From Piscinibacter sp. HJYY11 (lineage in GTDB: Bacteria > Pseudomonadota > Gammaproteobacteria > Burkholderiales > Burkholderiaceae_C): 64,000 nt of DNA. Shown in pieces: positions 1 through 9,346 of this stretch. The stretch's first letter is position 1. Every line of letters begins with the position of its first letter. Position numbers and translations under genes: made by a program. The stretch spans positions 992,001-1,056,000 of the forward strand of contig NZ_JAERQZ010000001.1 in assembly GCF_016735515.1 (NCBI RefSeq), in the 5' to 3' direction. A model generated the notes under the pieces. That model searched no databases, had not been told where the DNA came from, and was given only the letters and a program-made list of their open reading frames with translations.

Positions 1-816
1 CAGCACCCCGTGCAGGTCAGACAGCTTCATCTCGCGGTGCACGAAGAACGAGATCACGAGCGCGTAGACCGCCGCCACGACCGCCGCCTCGGTGGGCGTG
101 AACCAGCCGGTCTTCATGCCGCCGATGATGATGACCGGCATGAGCAGCGCCCACACCGCACGCACGCTCGCACGCAGTCGGTCGGCGATGGGAAGCGGCG
201 GGTCGGTCTCCAGCTCGAACTTGCGGATCTCGATCTTCCACGCGAGCACCAGGCCCGCCCCCATGATCAAGCCCGGCACGATGCCCGAGAGGAAGAGCGA
301 GGAGATCGAGGTGTTGGTCGTGACGCCGTAGATCACGAAGGCCATCGACGGCGGAATGATCGGGCCGATGACACCCCCGGCCGCGATCAGGCCGGCCGAG
401 GGCGCGACCGGATAGCCGTGCTTGCGCATCATCGGCAGCAGGATGGTGGCCATCGCCGCCGCATCGGCGAGCGCCGAGCCTGACATGGCCGACAAGAGGA
501 TCGCCGCGCCGATGGTCACGAAGCCGAGACCGCCGCGCACGTGGCCCAGCCACGCCTGCGCCATGCCGATGATGCGCTGGCTGATGCCGCCGGTGTTCAT
601 GAGCTCGCCGGCGAGGATGAAAAACGGCACCGCGAGCAGCGGGAAGCTGTCGATGCCGGCCACGAGGTTCTGCGCGAAGAGCTGGGTGTCCCAGAAGCCG
701 AGGCCCCAGGCCATCGAGGCGCCGGTGAGCACGAGCGCAAAGGCCATGGGCACGCCGATGCCCATCAGGCCCAGCATGACCACGATGAAGAGGACGGTGA
801 CGGCGCCTTGGCTCAT
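1..816 (-). CDS. dctM: TRAP transporter large permease DctM (C-terminus cut by window edge)
   Basis: This is the large membrane subunit of a tripartite ATP-independent periplasmic (TRAP) transporter, the ion-driven channel for organic or sugar acids. The visible 272 codons start at an ATG and run off the left edge, so the C-terminus is missing because of the window and not through mutation. Hydrophobic helices alternate with Gly/Pro-rich loops, and family-typical segments such as PVIIIGG and FTPTEAA are present. It is the last gene seen of the leftward set gntK-dctQ-dctM; an 80-bp gap with a repeat element separates it from dctQ. A dctP binding protein is not seen and may lie outside. The substrate is inferred from gntK to be a sugar acid such as gluconate. 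Confidence 0.88.
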   Translation of the reverse strand, partial: MSQGAVTVLFIVVMLGLMGIGVPMAFALVLTGASMAWGLGFWDTQLFAQNLVAGIDSFPLLAVPFFILAGELMNTGGISQRIIGMAQAWLGHVRGGLGFVTIGAAILLSAMSGSALADAAAMATILLPMMRKHGYPVAPSAGLIAAGGVIGPIIPPSMAFVIYGVTTNTSISSLFLSGIVPGLIMGAGLVLAWKIEIRKFELETDPPLPIADRLRASVRAVWALLMPVIIIGGMKTGWFTPTEAAVVAAVYALVISFFVHREMKLSDLHGVL

Positions 817-895
817 GACAGGCCTCCCGCCGGGCCGCCCCAAGGAAGGCCTGCGCCCCCTCGGGGGGCAGCGAACGAAGTGAGCGTGGGGGTCA
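817..895. repeat. Intergenic repeat element, copy 1
   Basis: The whole gap between dctQ and dctM is filled by GC-rich sequence with the core GCCCCCTCGGGG, then a run reading GCGAACGAAGTGAGCGTGGG. A diverged relative lies at 17909-17964 between nuoN and the NUDIX gene. Both copies sit just past the stop codon of a minus-strand gene, and both contain GGCCGCCC, GCCCCCTCGGGG and GTGGGG in the same order. I recall similar elements in many Burkholderiales intergenic regions, where they behave like REP/BIME sequences. Function is unknown; mRNA stabilisation or termination is possible. Confidence 0.6.
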
Positions 896-1399
896 TCATT
901 CGACGTCCACCTCATGGCCCAGCTCGATGGCCTTGCCACGAACGAGATTGATCAAGGCCATCACGCCGATGGCGACCGACGACAGGAACGCCGGCAAAGG
1001 CAACAATGCCGCCGAGTAGCCCATCACGACGCTCTTGCTGTCGAGGCCCACCACCACCTGCTGCCAGGCGCCCCACCCCACCAGCGCGCAGGCCAGCACG
1101 ACGAACCCGTGGATCACGACCGCCATCACGCGCATCGCGATGGGCTTGTTCTGCAAGGGGCGCAGGAGACTCGTGAACGCCATGTGCTCGCCGAGCGGAT
1201 ACGCCGCCGTCGCGCCGATGAACACCATCCACACGAAGAGCAACCGCGAGAGCTCTTCGCTCGCGGCGATGCCGCTGCCAAAGCCATAGCGCAGCACCAC
1301 GTTGATGAAGACGGCGAGTGCCATCACCGCGAGCGCAAGCGCCATCGCACTTTCGGCGAGGCGCTGAACGCGAGAACGGGGGGCGTCGTGTCGGGTCAT
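896..1399 (-). CDS. dctQ: TRAP transporter small permease DctQ
   Basis: This is the small membrane subunit of a TRAP transporter, 167 residues with four predicted hydrophobic helices. Family features include the early segment FINVVLRYGF and the conserved EELSRLLFVW region after helix 1. I chose the ATG at 1399 because it overlaps the gntK stop codon (ATGA), which implies translational coupling; a longer reading up to 1468 would run deep into gntK. It partners with DctM downstream. The coupling to gluconokinase suggests the transporter brings in gluconate or a related sugar acid, but that is an inference. Confidence 0.88.
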   Translation of the reverse strand: MTRHDAPRSRVQRLAESAMALALAVMALAVFINVVLRYGFGSGIAASEELSRLLFVWMVFIGATAAYPLGEHMAFTSLLRPLQNKPIAMRVMAVVIHGFVVLACALVGWGAWQQVVVGLDSKSVVMGYSAALLPLPAFLSSVAIGVMALINLVRGKAIELGHEVDVE

Positions 1400-1902
1400 G
1401 CGGTGGTCCTCACCCAGTCGGCCACGCGGTCGGCCAGTACGTCGCGCGGCAGCAGCGCATCGATGCACAGCACGCCCGGCTCACCATGCGGCGGCTCCAG
1501 CGTGGCGAACTGGCTGTCGACTAGGCTGGGCGGAAAGAGGTGCTCGCCCGCGCGCGCCGCCACACGCTCGAGCGCATGCGGCTTGTCGATTTCCAGATAG
1601 ACGAAGCGCAAGCCGGCATTGCGGCTGCGCAGCAGGTCGCGGTAGCTGCGCTTGAGCGCAGAGCAGGTGAGCGCCGCGCTCTGGCCGCGCCGTTGATGGT
1701 CGGCCAGCAGTCCACCCAGGAGGGCGAGCCACTCGGCGCGGTCGTTGTCGGTGAGCGCGATGCCCTGCCTCATCTTGGCCTTGCTGGCCTCGAGGTGGTA
1801 ATCGTCCCCCTCGATCAGCGGCCAGCCCAGGCGCTGCGCGACAGCCTGACCCGCACTCGACTTGCCGCAACCCGCCACACCCATGAACACGACAGAAGAC
1901 AT
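1396..1902 (-). CDS. gntK: Gluconokinase, GntK/IdnK family
   Basis: It phosphorylates D-gluconate to 6-phosphogluconate with ATP in the cytoplasm, feeding the Entner-Doudoroff or pentose phosphate routes. The 168-residue length is normal for the family. The P-loop GVAGCGKSS is at residues 8-16, followed by the family-typical EGDDYH, and SALKRSYRDLLR in the middle. No clear Shine-Dalgarno precedes the ATG at 1902: a 12-bp operator palindrome ends two bases upstream of it, so the message may be leaderless or repressed in an unusual way. The stop overlaps the dctQ start. Regulation by the divergent LacI-type gene at 2096 is likely. Confidence 0.93.
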   Translation of the reverse strand: MSSVVFMGVAGCGKSSAGQAVAQRLGWPLIEGDDYHLEASKAKMRQGIALTDNDRAEWLALLGGLLADHQRRGQSAALTCSALKRSYRDLLRSRNAGLRFVYLEIDKPHALERVAARAGEHLFPPSLVDSQFATLEPPHGEPGVLCIDALLPRDVLADRVADWVRTTA

Positions 1903-1904
1903 TG

Positions 1905-1916
1905 GATAGCGCTATC
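1905..1916. promoter_or_regulatory. Likely GntR-type operator next to gntK
   Basis: GATAGCGCTATC is a perfect 12-bp palindrome with the central CG typical of LacI-family operators. It lies two bases upstream of the gntK start codon. A near-identical half-matching palindrome is at 2022-2033, in front of the divergent regulator. Binding would block transcription or ribosome access of gntK-dctQ-dctM. The match is seen in the sequence; the binding protein is inferred. Confidence 0.7.
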
Positions 1917-2005
1917 TCGATCGAGGAGAAAAACGGCCCTTTCATGCGGCCGCCAGACCTTCCGTGGCATCAGGCTCTCTCAGGGAAACCCACGAGAGAT
2001 CGGCC

Positions 2006-2035
2006 TTGCTGCACTGCGTTGGACAGCGCTATCCT
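2006..2035 (+). promoter_or_regulatory. Candidate promoter and second operator of the LacI-type regulator
   Basis: TTGCTG at 2006-2011 and TATCCT at 2030-2035 form a -35/-10 pair with an 18-bp spacer on the plus strand. The imperfect palindrome GACAGCGCTATC at 2022-2033 differs by one base from the operator at 1905-1916 and overlaps the -10 box, as expected for autoregulation. Confidence 0.5.
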
Positions 2036-2095
2036 AGGCGCCACAGCTTTCATCGCCATCCGGGCTAACCCGTAAGTCCTTTTCCAAGCGCCCCC

Positions 2096-3118
2096 ATGCC
2101 CTCTTCCCGCCGTCCCCGCGCCACCGGCCGGGTGACCCTGGGTGACGTCGCCACTGCGGCCGGCGTCAGCCCGATCACCGTGTCGCGCGCACTGCGCGGC
2201 GAGCGCAGCGTGGCCGCCGATCTGGTGGCCCGCGTGCAGGCCGCTGCGCAACAGCTCGGCTACGTGCCCGACCCCGCGGCCCGCGCGCTCGCGTCTGCTC
2301 GCAGCTCTCACGTGGCGGTGCTGATCCCGCTGCTGACGAACACCCTCTTCGTCGACCTGCTGGAAGCCGTGCACCGCACGCTGCTGCCCGCCGGCTTCCA
2401 GACGCTCATCGGCGTGACGCACTACGACCCGCAGGAAGAAGAGCAACTGCTGCGCAGCTACATGGCGCACCGCCCCGCCGGCCTGCTCGTCACCGGCTTC
2501 GACCGCACCGAAGCGAGCCGCCAGCTCATCGCCGCGAGCGGCGTGCCATGCGTGCACGTGATGGAGACGACGCAGGCCCCCGGCGTGCACAGCGTGGGCT
2601 TCTCGCAGGCCGATGCCGGGCATGCGATCACCGCGCACCTGCTCGCGCGCGGCCGCCAGCGCATCGCCTTCGTCGCCGCACAGCTCGACCCGCGCGTGAT
2701 GCAGCGCGCCGAGGGCTACCGCCGCTGTCTGCGCGAAGCGGGCTGCTACGACCCGAAGCTGGAGCTGCTCAACCCCGAGCGCTCGTCGATGGCGCTTGGC
2801 GGCCAGCTCTTCGAGCAGTTGCTCAAGACGCGGCCCGATGTGGATGCCATGTTCTTCTGCAACGACGACCTCGCCCAGGGCGGGCTGCTCGCCGCGTTGC
2901 GCATGGGCGTGAAGGTGCCCGAGCGCGTGGCGGTGGCGGGCTTCAATGACCTCGCCGGCAGCGACCAGATGCTGCCCCCGCTCACCACCGTGCACACGCC
3001 GCGCACCGAGATCGGCGAGCAGGCGGCGCGCATGCTGCTCGCGCTGATGAAGCGCGAGCCGGTCGCGCAGACCTCGGTCGACGTGGGCTACCAGCTGGTG
3101 CAGCGCGGCAGCAGCTGA
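2096..3118 (+). CDS. gntR: LacI-family transcriptional regulator, GntR-like (gluconate)
   Basis: A sugar-responsive DNA-binding repressor of 340 residues. Residues 12-60 form the LacI-type helix-turn-helix and hinge: TLGDVATAAGVSPITVSRAL, then YVPDPAARALAS. The rest is the periplasmic-binding-like ligand domain, ending in the usual TVHTPRTEIGEQAA segment. It is divergent from gntK-dctQM, and two matching operators with a central CG lie between them, which supports a role as gluconate repressor of that operon. GntR as a symbol is by context; a related sugar-acid regulator is possible. The start is the ATG at 2096; the upstream region lacks a strong Shine-Dalgarno. Confidence 0.82.
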   Translation: MPSSRRPRATGRVTLGDVATAAGVSPITVSRALRGERSVAADLVARVQAAAQQLGYVPDPAARALASARSSHVAVLIPLLTNTLFVDLLEAVHRTLLPAGFQTLIGVTHYDPQEEEQLLRSYMAHRPAGLLVTGFDRTEASRQLIAASGVPCVHVMETTQAPGVHSVGFSQADAGHAITAHLLARGRQRIAFVAAQLDPRVMQRAEGYRRCLREAGCYDPKLELLNPERSSMALGGQLFEQLLKTRPDVDAMFFCNDDLAQGGLLAALRMGVKVPERVAVAGFNDLAGSDQMLPPLTTVHTPRTEIGEQAARMLLALMKREPVAQTSVDVGYQLVQRGSS

Positions 3119-3125
3119 TCACGCA

Positions 3126-4151
<1,026 letters not shown>

Positions 4152-4232
4152 GGTGTGCTTGATCGCTGAAGCGGAGCCGCAAGGTTAGCGCCTGCGGCAG
4201 CGCCGCGAAAAACCATGGTTGTTGTCGCCGGG

Positions 4233-4727
4233 TCAGCCTGGGCCGTCGAACGCGCCCAGGTGCTGGTGCAGCCGGCGCATCAGCCGCACGAGTTGCCTCA
4301 CCTCGGCATCGCTCAGCACCGACAGCCACGACTGCACGGCCGAAAAGTCATCGACATTGCGCTCGCGCCAGAAACGGCGGTGCTGCTCGGTGAGCAGCAG
4401 GCGGCGTGCGCGGCGATCGGCCGGGTCGACCGCGATCTCCAGGAAGCCCTTGCGTTCCAGGGCCACCGCGATCTGCTTGACGTTCTGGTGCGTCATGCCC
4501 AGGCCCTCGGCCACGAGCTTGAGCGTCGGCGGCTCGGCCTGGGCTTCGATCCACGAGAGCATCGAGCCCTGCTGCACCGTGATGCCGCTGGGCGCGAGCT
4601 CTCGGTCGAGCAGCTTGCGCAGCCGCGCGCCACTCACGAGCAGCAGCCGGAAGGCACGCACGCGCTCGGCGATTTCGGGCGCGACCCCCTCGAGTGACTG
4701 GTCGAGGCGCTGCTTGTCGGTTGACAT
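4233..4727 (-). CDS. MarR-family transcriptional regulator
   Basis: A 164-residue winged-helix regulator. The recognition helix region reads LKLVAEGLGMTHQNVKQIAV at about residues 69-88, and the wing reads DPADRRARRLLLT at 101-113, both typical of MarR. I chose the ATG at 4727 (MSTDKQ); a longer open frame upstream has no support. It is divergent from the glycosyltransferase at 4770 with only 42 bp between starts, holding the palindromic AATATATT core. MarR proteins usually repress a neighbouring gene and release it on binding a small aromatic ligand, so control of the glycosyltransferase is likely. Confidence 0.85.
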   Translation of the reverse strand: MSTDKQRLDQSLEGVAPEIAERVRAFRLLLVSGARLRKLLDRELAPSGITVQQGSMLSWIEAQAEPPTLKLVAEGLGMTHQNVKQIAVALERKGFLEIAVDPADRRARRLLLTEQHRRFWRERNVDDFSAVQSWLSVLSDAEVRQLVRLMRRLHQHLGAFDGPG

Positions 4728-4743
4728 ATCCAATATATTACCT
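4726..4743. promoter_or_regulatory. AT-rich palindrome, probable MarR operator
   Basis: The perfect 8-bp palindrome AATATATT (4732-4739), flanked by TA on both sides, lies between the divergent MarR and glycosyltransferase starts and overlaps the MarR start codon. It is a conspicuous AT island in GC-rich DNA and probably serves both as operator and as promoter melting region. Confidence 0.5.
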
Positions 4744-4769
4744 ATTATCGATCCACACGGAGGACCGAC

Positions 4770-6089
4770 ATGATTGCACTGCTGCCCCACTGCGGCTTTC
4801 TCTCCGAGACGACACGCATGCTGCACATCGCGCAGGCCCTGCGCGCGCAGGGCGAGGCGGTGTGCCTTGCCACGCACGGCGGCCCCTATGCCGATGTGCT
4901 CAGCCGGGCCGGCGAGCAGGCCACACCACTGGCGCCGCACTTCGACCGGGCGCGCTGCGAGGTCTTCCTGCGCAACCTCATCCAGATCGGCCGGCCCGGC
5001 GTGCGCATGCAGCCGCCCGACGAAGTGCGCGAGAGCGTGCAGGCCGAGGCGGCATTCCTGCGCGGCGTAGGCGCGCGCGCCGTGGTCACGGGCTTCACGC
5101 TCACCACCTACCTGTCGTCGCGGCTCGCGGGCATACCGCTCATCACCTCGCACGGCGGCTCCTACGTGCCGCCGGTGTTCGAGCGGGGCCTGGCGCCGGT
5201 GCCCACGACGATGCCGATCCCGGGCACCGAGTGGCTGCCGCGCGCCGTCAAGCGCTTTCTCGCCAACCAGGGCGCCACGCGCATGCGCGACCCGACGCGG
5301 TTTCTCAACGTGGTGGCCGCCGAACTCGGCGTGGAGCCGGTGCCCACGCTGGCCGCGCTGATGCTCGGCGACCTGACGCTGGTGACCGACGTCGCCGAGG
5401 TGCTCGGCGTGTCGGACGACGACATGGCCCGCTGGCAGCCGCGACGCCCCGCGGCATTCCGGCCCGGCACGCAACTCGCGAACACCGGGCCGCTGTTTGC
5501 CCGCCTCGATGTTCCGGTGCCGCCGGTCGTCACGCCCTTCCTCGACGGCTCACGGCCCACGGTGCTGGTGGTGCTGTCATCTGCCACACCCGAGCTGCTG
5601 TGCAACGCGGTCAAGCGCGTGCGCGCCACGGGGGCGCGGGTGATCGTGGGCGCGACGATCCACGACTATGGCCCGAGCGATGACGCCGACGTCGTGGTCG
5701 CGGGCCTGCTGCCCAACCACCTCGTGATGCCGCATGTCGATCTCGCGGTGTGCATGGGCGGCCAGGGCACGGTGCAGACCGCCATGACCTGCGGCACGCC
5801 GCTGCTGGGCATCCCGCTGCACCCGGAGCAGGAGCTCAACGTCGACCTCGCGGCCCGCCACGGCGCAGGCCTGGCCATCGCGCCGCGCCATGTCGACACA
5901 CCGAAGATGACGGCCATGGTTCACCGCCTCCTCGAAGAGCCAGGCTTCGCCGAGGGCGCGGCACGGGTGCAGCGCTGGTATGCAGGCGTGAACGGCGCAG
6001 AGCGAGCCGCCACGGCAATCAGGCGCTGGCTCGGTGCCCGACAGACCGCCCAGCAGCCTGCGACCGAGCGCCTGGCACTCGCAGGCTGA
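4770..6089 (+). CDS. GT1-type (UGT/MGT-like) glycosyltransferase
   Basis: A 439-residue cytoplasmic glycosyltransferase with the two-Rossmann GT-B layout. The N-terminal acceptor half begins HCGFLSETTRMLHIAQAL, and the C-terminal donor half carries the UGT-like signature at about 322-360: DLAVCMGGQGTVQTAM, then TPLLGIPLHPEQELN. The usual HGG of the signature reads MGG here, so the catalytic-site environment differs from macrolide glycosyltransferases. A good Shine-Dalgarno (GGAGG) precedes the ATG. It is divergent from a MarR regulator, which suggests inducible glycosylation of a small lipophilic or aromatic compound, perhaps as detoxification. The acceptor and sugar donor are unknown. Confidence 0.75.
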   Translation: MIALLPHCGFLSETTRMLHIAQALRAQGEAVCLATHGGPYADVLSRAGEQATPLAPHFDRARCEVFLRNLIQIGRPGVRMQPPDEVRESVQAEAAFLRGVGARAVVTGFTLTTYLSSRLAGIPLITSHGGSYVPPVFERGLAPVPTTMPIPGTEWLPRAVKRFLANQGATRMRDPTRFLNVVAAELGVEPVPTLAALMLGDLTLVTDVAEVLGVSDDDMARWQPRRPAAFRPGTQLANTGPLFARLDVPVPPVVTPFLDGSRPTVLVVLSSATPELLCNAVKRVRATGARVIVGATIHDYGPSDDADVVVAGLLPNHLVMPHVDLAVCMGGQGTVQTAMTCGTPLLGIPLHPEQELNVDLAARHGAGLAIAPRHVDTPKMTAMVHRLLEEPGFAEGAARVQRWYAGVNGAERAATAIRRWLGARQTAQQPATERLALAG

Positions 6090-6122
6090 TCCTGCCTGGC
6101 CGCCAGAGGCGAAGAGAGGGCC

Positions 6123-8072
6123 TCAGGGCAGGCGGAACTTGGCCACTTCGGCGGCCAGGTCGGTGGCCTGATCCTTCAGCGACGACGCGGCCGCGGCCGT
6201 CTGCTCCACGAGCGCGGCGTTCTGCTGCGTCATGCGGTCGAGGTCCTGCACCGCGGCGCCCATCTGGGTGACGCCGGCGCTTTCTTCCTTGGCCGCAGTC
6301 GAGATCTCGTGCAGCAGGTCGCTCATGCGGCGGGCGCTTCCGAGCAGCTCGTCCATCGTGGCACCCGCGCCCTGCACCACCCGCGTGCCGGAGTCGACAC
6401 GCTCCACGCTGGCGGAGATGAGGCTCTTGATCTCTTTCGCGGCCTGCGCGCTGCGCTGCGCGAGGCTGCGCACTTCGCTCGCCACCACTGCAAAGCCACG
6501 GCCCTGCTCGCCGGCACGCGCGGCTTCGACCGCCGCGTTCAACGCCAGGATGTTGGTCTGGAACGCGATGCCGTCGATCACGCCGATGATGTCGCTGATC
6601 TTGGTCGACGAGGCGTGGATTTCCTGCATGGTGCTCACCACCTGGCCGATCACCTCGCCGCTGCGCTGCGCCACACCCGAGTTGGTGACGGCCACGCTGG
6701 CCGCTTCATGGGCGTTGTCGGCGGTGTGCTTGATGGTGGAGGAGATCTGCTCCATCGACGCTGCACTCTGCTCCAGGTTGGACGCGGTCTGCTCGGTACG
6801 GGCCGACAGGTCCATCGCGGCGGACGCGATCTCGCCGCTGGCCTGCACGAGCTGGTCGGACGATCCGCGCACGCGCGACACGATGGCGCGCAATGAGCGC
6901 TGCATGTCGGCGAGTGACACCATGAGGCGCGCCTGCTCGTCGCTGCCCATGGGTTGCGGCTGGGTCGTGAGGTCGCCCGAGGTCATGGCTTCGAGGTGCT
7001 TCTGAACCTCGCGCAAGCCCGTCTGCGTGACAAGGAAGAAGCAGTAGAAAAGGTAGAGGCCCGCGGCGAGCGCCACGGCGACGATCGCGGTCGTCACGTC
7101 GCGCACGGCGGTCATGCCGGCCACGCGTTTGGCGATCAGACGGTCGAGGTCGTCGAGCAGTCGGGTCGAGAACTCGACCTGCGACTCGATCACCTTGGCC
7201 GCAGCCTGCGAGTACGCGGCCTTGTCACCCTTCACCGCATCGCCGAAGAAGGACGCACGCGACAGCTCGATGAAGGCGCGCAGGTCCTTCATCGGTGCCT
7301 CGGCCTTCAGCGTGGCGCTGAGCTCGGCCGTGGCGCCGGTGCTCTTGGCCAGGCCGATCTTGACCTGCTCTTCATGGAACTCGACCAGCGGCACGCGGTC
7401 GGCCAGCACGCGGATCTGCACCGGTTCGGCCCAGCTGCCCAGCACCGCGTCACCGGCCAGCTGCATTCGGGCGACGAGCTCGATGAGCTGCGGCACGCGG
7501 GTGGTCGACAGGTCCATCAGGTAGTAGGTGTCGAGGTCCGGGTCGAGGATGAGGTTGGAGCCGTCGGTTGCCTGGCCCAGCACGTCGAGCACCGCGGCGA
7601 TGAACTGGGTGTGGGCCTTGAACGCCGCTTCGTCTTTCTGGCCGGCAACGGCGACCACGGCCTTGTGCGCGTCGACCAGCTTGGCATGCAGCGGCGTGGT
7701 GCCGAGCTCGGCCCCGAGGCGCTGCTCGACCACGGCCACGAGCTTGAGCTGCGCGTCGAGCTTGCCGGCCAGCTCGGCGGCGGCGGGCGTGCCTGCAGCA
7801 CTGCGCTGCTGCACGCCCAGCTTGAGCGCCGGCATCAGTTCACGGATGTATTCGATGCCCAGGCGTTCCTTGGCCGAGAAGCCGATGGAGGCCGCCTTGT
7901 CGTTGTAGAAGCTCCAGCCAAGCGCCACGATCGGCACGAGGAACATGACGGACACCACGGCCGCCTTGGCCTTGAACCGCAGGCGTTGGAAGAGGCTCAC
8001 CCCAGGCGACCACAAGGCGTGGTGACGGGAGGTTGCTTCCGGCAGGCGCGTCGCGTCTGGTGTGCTGCTCAT
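6123..8072 (-). CDS. Methyl-accepting chemotaxis protein
   Basis: A 649-residue inner-membrane chemoreceptor that signals to CheA/CheW. TM1 is about residues 37-56 and TM2 about 315-340, bracketing a periplasmic sensor region of about 260 residues rich in helices. A HAMP domain follows, then the cytoplasmic coiled-coil with the highly conserved tip IDGIAFQTNILALNAAVEAA and GEQGRGFAVVASEVR. There is no C-terminal NWETF-type pentapeptide (it ends KFRLP), so it probably relies on other receptors or on direct contact for adaptation. The ligand cannot be told. No che genes are adjacent. Confidence 0.93.
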   Translation of the reverse strand: MSSTPDATRLPEATSRHHALWSPGVSLFQRLRFKAKAAVVSVMFLVPIVALGWSFYNDKAASIGFSAKERLGIEYIRELMPALKLGVQQRSAAGTPAAAELAGKLDAQLKLVAVVEQRLGAELGTTPLHAKLVDAHKAVVAVAGQKDEAAFKAHTQFIAAVLDVLGQATDGSNLILDPDLDTYYLMDLSTTRVPQLIELVARMQLAGDAVLGSWAEPVQIRVLADRVPLVEFHEEQVKIGLAKSTGATAELSATLKAEAPMKDLRAFIELSRASFFGDAVKGDKAAYSQAAAKVIESQVEFSTRLLDDLDRLIAKRVAGMTAVRDVTTAIVAVALAAGLYLFYCFFLVTQTGLREVQKHLEAMTSGDLTTQPQPMGSDEQARLMVSLADMQRSLRAIVSRVRGSSDQLVQASGEIASAAMDLSARTEQTASNLEQSAASMEQISSTIKHTADNAHEAASVAVTNSGVAQRSGEVIGQVVSTMQEIHASSTKISDIIGVIDGIAFQTNILALNAAVEAARAGEQGRGFAVVASEVRSLAQRSAQAAKEIKSLISASVERVDSGTRVVQGAGATMDELLGSARRMSDLLHEISTAAKEESAGVTQMGAAVQDLDRMTQQNAALVEQTAAAASSLKDQATDLAAEVAKFRLP

Positions 8073-8197
8073 GTCGATCCCCGTTGGTTTTCATGGGAGG
8101 CTGGCTCCCTCGCCACCTTTGAGGTGGTTTCTCAACGGGTTTCGGCCGACTGGCCGACGAACTTGAGTGCGGGTGAGCCCGCCTGAGCGTGGTTTTC

Positions 8198-8214
8198 TCC
8201 GCGCTTGACGCGGA
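8198..8214 (-). terminator. Possible terminator after aroC
   Basis: A six-base-pair stem, TCCGCG/CGCGGA with a 5-base loop, directly abuts the aroC stop codon. In the minus direction it is followed by GAAAACC and lacks a good T tract, so it may only protect the message end. The remaining gap to the chemoreceptor start (8073-8197) shows nothing else I can support. Confidence 0.35.
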
Positions 8215-9315
8215 TCAGGGTGCCGCGCCGGGGATCGGGCCGGGCTCGACGTGCACGTCGCCGCACTGCGCACGGTGGCGCAGCGCGTGGTCCATCACCA
8301 CCAACGCCAGCAGCGCCTCGGCGATGGGCGTCGCGCGGATGCCCACGCAGGGGTCATGGCGGCCGAAGGTCTCGACCGTGGCCGGCTGGCCCTGCAGGTC
8401 GATCGACTGGCGCGGCGAGCGGATCGAGCTCGTCGGCTTGATGGCGATGGAGACGGTGATGTCCTGCCCGGTGGAGATGCCACCCAGCACGCCCCCCGCG
8501 TTGTTGCTGCGGAAGCCTTCGGGCGAGAGCTCGTCGCCGTGCTCGGTGCCGCGCTGCGCGACGCTCGCGAAGCCCGCGCCGATCTCGACGCCCTTCACCG
8601 CGTTCAGGCCCATCATGGCGTGGGCGATGTCGGCATCGAGCCGGTCGTACAGCGGCTCGCCCAGGCCTGCCGGCACGCCGCGCGCCACGACGGCGATGCG
8701 CGCGCCGCAGCTGTCGCCGGCCTTGCGCAGCTCGTCCATGTAGCCCTCGAGGCGCGCGATATCGCTCGTGTTGGCGGCAAAGAAAGGGTTGTTCGGAATG
8801 TGGTCGAGCGACTCGAACGGAATCGCGATCTCGCCCAGCTGCGTCATGTGGCCGAAGAAGGTGGTACCGAACTTTTCCTTCAGCCACTTGCGAGCCACGG
8901 CACCCGCGGCCACCGTCGGGGCGGTCAGGCGAGCAGATGAACGGCCACCGCCGCGCGGGTCGCGGATGCCGTACTTGTGCCAGTAGGTGTAGTCGGCATG
9001 GCCCGGGCGGAAGGTCTGCAGGATGTTGCCGTAGTCCTTGCTGCGCTGGTCGGTGTTGCGGATCAGCAGGGCAATGGGCGTGCCGGTGGTCTTGCCCTCG
9101 TACACGCCGGAGAGGATCTCGACCGCATCGGCCTCGTTGCGCTGCGTCACGTGGCGCGAGGTGCCGGGGCGGCGGCGGTCGAGCTCGGGCTGGATGTCGG
9201 CGTCCGACAAGGCCATGCCCGGCGGGCAGCCATCGATCACGCAGCCGATGGCGGGGCCGTGGGATTCACCGAAGTTGGTGACGCGAAAAAGTGTGCCGAA
9301 GGTGCTGCCGCTCAT
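8215..9315 (-). CDS. aroC: Chorismate synthase
   Basis: It converts 5-enolpyruvylshikimate 3-phosphate to chorismate, the last step of the common aromatic pathway, using reduced FMN. The 366-residue length is standard. Family signatures are clear: [20 protein letters not shown] at residues 14-33, the [11 protein letters not shown] segment, and [15 protein letters not shown] near the end. It stands as a single gene between the chemoreceptor and the CBS-domain gene, all on the minus strand, with 31 bp to the latter. Confidence 0.97.
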   Translation of the reverse strand: MSGSTFGTLFRVTNFGESHGPAIGCVIDGCPPGMALSDADIQPELDRRRPGTSRHVTQRNEADAVEILSGVYEGKTTGTPIALLIRNTDQRSKDYGNILQTFRPGHADYTYWHKYGIRDPRGGGRSSARLTAPTVAAGAVARKWLKEKFGTTFFGHMTQLGEIAIPFESLDHIPNNPFFAANTSDIARLEGYMDELRKAGDSCGARIAVVARGVPAGLGEPLYDRLDADIAHAMMGLNAVKGVEIGAGFASVAQRGTEHGDELSPEGFRSNNAGGVLGGISTGQDITVSIAIKPTSSIRSPRQSIDLQGQPATVETFGRHDPCVGIRATPIAEALLALVVMDHALRHRAQCGDVHVEPGPIPGAAP

Positions 9316-9346
9316 GGGCGGCGATTATCCCTCGCGTGAAGAGAGG

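Noticed and set aside
1..816. dctM as a broken gene
   Set aside because: It is only cut by the window edge; the frame is intact to base 1.
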